This document shows, piece by piece, positions 40,829 through 42,590 of a stretch of DNA of 42,590 nucleotides. The notes beneath the pieces are model-generated. The model worked only from the letters and a program-made list of their open reading frames with translations. It searched no databases and was not told the DNA's origin. Within the stretch, counting starts at the first letter, position 1. The number at the start of each line of letters is the position of its first letter. The translations under genes were made by a program, and so were the position numbers. Source of the stretch: Rhodothermales bacterium (lineage in GTDB: Bacteria > Bacteroidota > Rhodothermia > Rhodothermales > JABDKH01). The stretch covers positions 1-42,590 of the forward strand of contig JABDKO010000020.1 of the NCBI GenBank assembly GCA_013002165.1, given 5' to 3'.

Positions 40829-40876
40829 CCGCATGGTCCCGAGTTTTTACCAAGGGTTTCTCCACCATCAACAATT

Positions 40877-40885
40877 TGTGGATAG
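40877..40885 (-). promoter_or_regulatory. DnaA-box-like site (one mismatch)
   Basis: TGTGGATAG differs from TGTGNATAA only in the last base. It has the same orientation as the site at 40820-40828. Confidence 0.45.
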
Positions 40886-41083
40886 GGGCCGCCAACTTTC
40901 TGTATGTGTTGAGAGCCTGGTTGTGGAAATGTTGGCAAAGATTACGAATGCGGCTAACTGTTGTCCGCTGGTGCAATTCAGCATTTGTGCGTGTTGACAA
41001 CGGGAATAAGCTTTCAACAGAACTTGAGTCAAGGATATTGATAACTCTTTTACCAACATTCTAACACTCCCTACTACTACAAG

Positions 41084-41125
41084 ATTATATTTATATAATA
41101 CCTTCTTTATTATAAGTGTGTGTGT
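41084..41125. other. A/T-rich tract and GT microsatellite, possible unwinding element
   Basis: Seventeen consecutive A/T bases are followed by a second A/T-rich stretch and a (GT)5 run at 41116-41125. It sits between the DnaA-box cluster and the usp start. It could equally be the promoter and A/T-rich leader of the universal stress protein gene. Confidence 0.4.
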
Positions 41126-41164
41126 AAATCACTCTGAGCACGTCGAATACAGAATTTTATAATT

Positions 41165-42004
41165 ATGATTAAGCGAATTATCGTTGCACTGGATTCTGAC
41201 TCAGACACCCAGGTAGCAACCCGGCATGCCACTGAAATTGCCCACCGGACAGGTGCCCGAATTACAGGTCTTGCTGTCGTTGATACACAGAGTATCGATT
41301 CAAGTGCTCGAGGTGGAGGAATCGGTAGTTTCTACTATGCCGAGAAGTTAAAGAGTAAACTTACCGAGGAGTCCCGCGAAGCTGCCAGGAGTCTGATCGC
41401 GAGATTCGAGAAGTACATGGATAAGCAGGATGTTGAACATGTTGAATCGGTTGAGGAAGGAGTCCCGTTTGAGAGAATCATAGAGGACCTGAAATACCAT
41501 GACCTCCTTGTGATTGGTAAGGACCCCCACTTCTTTTATGCACATCCCAAGAAAGAAACACACACACTCGCACGGGTCGTCAAGAACACGATCAGTCCGA
41601 CATTGATTGTAGGAAATTCTTATCACGAGGTGAAAAACGTAGTTGTCGCTTACGACGGAAGCGCTTCTGCTGCACGATCAGTGCAAAGCCTCGTTCAATT
41701 GCGCCCGTTCGGAGATGATATCAGTATATCGCTTTTGAATGTGTACCACGGTGACTCAAACGAATCGAAACTATTGCTCGAACTGCTTTCGAAGTATTTG
41801 ACGGCTCATGGGTTTGAATCTAAATCCAGAAGTATGGAAGGCCGAAAACCGGACGAAGAAATTATCAAATACGCGACTGAAATGAAGGCCGACCTTATCG
41901 TCGCCGGCGCTCATGCAGTCTCTGCAATCAAACGAATGGCATTCGGATCAACGACATCAGCTCTGCTTAACGATTGTGATACTCCTCTTTTTGTAGACTG
42001 CTAA
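41165..42004 (+). CDS. Tandem UspA-domain universal stress protein
   Basis: This 279-residue cytosolic protein has two universal stress protein folds (about 1-145 and 156-279). The first begins KRIIVALDSDSDTQVATRHATEIA and ends NTISPTLIVGN; the second begins KNVVVAYDGSASAARSVQSLVQL and carries the nucleotide-binding motif VAGAHAVSAIKRMAFGST, close to the usual G-x2-G-x9-G(S/T) pattern. The first domain has a degenerate loop (VIGKDPHFF). Such tandem proteins bind ATP and help survival under stress; the exact role is unknown. ATG 41165 follows TTATAATT without a clear Shine-Dalgarno. It is convergent with comEC (13-bp gap). Confidence 0.92.
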   Translation: MIKRIIVALDSDSDTQVATRHATEIAHRTGARITGLAVVDTQSIDSSARGGGIGSFYYAEKLKSKLTEESREAARSLIARFEKYMDKQDVEHVESVEEGVPFERIIEDLKYHDLLVIGKDPHFFYAHPKKETHTLARVVKNTISPTLIVGNSYHEVKNVVVAYDGSASAARSVQSLVQLRPFGDDISISLLNVYHGDSNESKLLLELLSKYLTAHGFESKSRSMEGRKPDEEIIKYATEMKADLIVAGAHAVSAIKRMAFGSTTSALLNDCDTPLFVDC

Positions 42005-42017
42005 AGTGTCGCCACGA

Positions 42018-42590
42018 TCATCGCCAGTGGATGCGATGCACCGCGCGCCCATCAGACTGTAACCAGACCGCACCCTCGCTTGCCGTTGTCAGAACCCTGG
42101 CGGGCATCTCTCTCCAGCGATCCACAATCTCTTCGTCAGGAAGCCCAAACCGGTTATTGCTTGCAAAACTGATTACCGCAAAGGGAAGATTCTTTTGAGA
42201 TTGAATGGAACGCACAAAGGCCAGGCTAGAGCTCGTGCGACTACCATGATGCGGCACCTTGATGACGTCGACCGACAGTACACTCCTCATCTTCCCGACA
42301 ATAAACTGCTCGACTTCTGACTCGATATCTCCGGTAAAGAGAAAAGATGTAGATCCATAGTCAATGCGGACAACAAGTGATCTGTTGTTCACATCGGTTT
42401 GAGGACCCCTTCCAAGAATGTGTGTTCGAAAACACGGGATATCTACAGTCGTTGCCGTCCCTGGAACGTGCTCTGCCACCCCGGCTAATTTTGTTCTGAG
42501 TGAAGTTTTCCTAAACAGCTCAGAGTCATAATCATTCTCGCTTTGAAGTATTCTTTCGATGTCTACCATCTCAAGCAAATGGTACAATCC
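42018..42590 (-). CDS. comEC: ComEC/Rec2 DNA uptake protein, C-terminal part (partial)
   Basis: This is the C-terminal metallo-beta-lactamase-like domain of the competence channel ComEC, which moves transforming DNA across the inner membrane; the domain is a candidate nuclease. The visible 191 codons contain SFLFTGDIESEVEQFIV and DVIKVPHHGSRTSSSLAF, where HHGS and the GD pair are the typical metal-binding remnants, and AVISFASNNRFGLPDEEIVDRW. The stop is TGA at 42018-42020. The frame stays open to the window edge, so the N-terminal membrane part lies to the right; an internal TTG at 42587 is not the start. Confidence 0.88.
   Translation of the reverse strand, partial: GLYHLLEMVDIERILQSENDYDSELFRKTSLRTKLAGVAEHVPGTATTVDIPCFRTHILGRGPQTDVNNRSLVVRIDYGSTSFLFTGDIESEVEQFIVGKMRSVLSVDVIKVPHHGSRTSSSLAFVRSIQSQKNLPFAVISFASNNRFGLPDEEIVDRWREMPARVLTTASEGAVWLQSDGRAVHRIHWR

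Larger units (their letters stand above)
40763..41164. other. oriC: Candidate replication origin (oriC) or DnaA-controlled region
   Basis: This 402-bp gap has no reasonable gene. It holds a perfect DnaA box TTATGCACA (40799-40807), near-matches in the opposite orientation TGTTGATAA (40820-40828) and TGTGGATAG (40877-40885), and looser ones at 40922-40930, 40992-41000 and 41036-41044. A 17-nt pure A/T run (41084-41100) followed by TTCTTTATTATAA up to 41115 and five GT dinucleotides (41116-41125) looks like a DNA unwinding element. Same-orientation boxes on one side and a single A/T tract on the other match the usual oriC layout. dnaA lies about 40 kb away in this window, which is allowed in Bacteroidota. 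Cumulative GC skew was not computed. Confidence 0.5.

Noticed and set aside
1..42590. Defence system, prophage or integrated element
   Set aside because: No integrase, transposase, restriction or phage structural genes were recognised; gene content is core and envelope type.

Overview
The window looks like chromosomal DNA from a member of the Rhodothermota / Bacteroidota lineage (Rhodothermales- or Balneolales-like, probably marine). The evidence is: a secreted protein ending in a type IX secretion (T9SS) type A sorting domain; a PorX-type response regulator with a PglZ domain; a HiPIP of the sort known from Rhodothermus; a Rho factor with a long Arg/Asn/Asp/Gly-rich disordered insert; a short (about 430-residue) glucose-6-phosphate isomerase; and A/T-rich translation starts with few clear Shine-Dalgarno sites. 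I see no prophage, transposase, CRISPR array, tRNA or rRNA. Most of the window is ordinary core and periplasmic gene content.

Layout. 1-1162: a uraD-like gene flanked by heptanucleotide tandem repeats, then the dnaA upstream region. 1163-3235: dnaA-ruvA. 3474-5783: T9SS client protein. 5843-7467 (minus): zinc-finger-less DnaJ and a small membrane protein. 7600-9105: biotin carboxylase, directly abutting convergent trmB, with ferritin upstream of trmB. 10645-14812: WG-repeat lipoprotein, porX, tsaE and folC. 15205-17130: rho behind a 392-bp leader. 17157-21552 (minus): orphan sensor kinase, TPR protein and MFS transporter. 21677-23467: recJ. 23515-25353 (minus): M14 peptidase. 25581-28883: HiPIP with a clear terminator, then an SLC12/APC-type transporter and an NTF2-like protein. 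28987-29781 (minus): lipoprotein. 30025-31504: a triple Fe-S protein paired with a di-iron membrane hydroxylase. 31507-34119 (minus): esterase, radical SAM enzyme and rhodanese lipoprotein. 34235-36748: second M14 peptidase. 36826-39406 (minus): moeA, a thioredoxin-like protein and a Nudix hydrolase. 39482-40762: pgi. 40763-41164: a non-coding segment with DnaA-box-like sites and an A/T tract, the best replication-origin candidate. 41165-42004: tandem universal stress protein. 42018 to the end: the C-terminal part of ComEC, cut by the window edge.

Themes. Replication and recombination genes (dnaA, ruvA, recJ, candidate oriC, comEC) are spread across the window. A cell-envelope theme links PorX, the T9SS client, two M14 peptidases and several lipoproteins. 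A redox theme links the HiPIP, the CDGSH protein with its hydroxylase, the rhodanese/radical SAM pair, ferritin and the thioredoxin-like protein. The most notable items are the candidate oriC about 40 kb from dnaA, two enzymes that each carry one substituted catalytic or metal-ligand histidine (UraD-like H to N, M14 H to D), the heptamer repeats around uraD, the Fe-S/hydroxylase gene pair and the rho leader.
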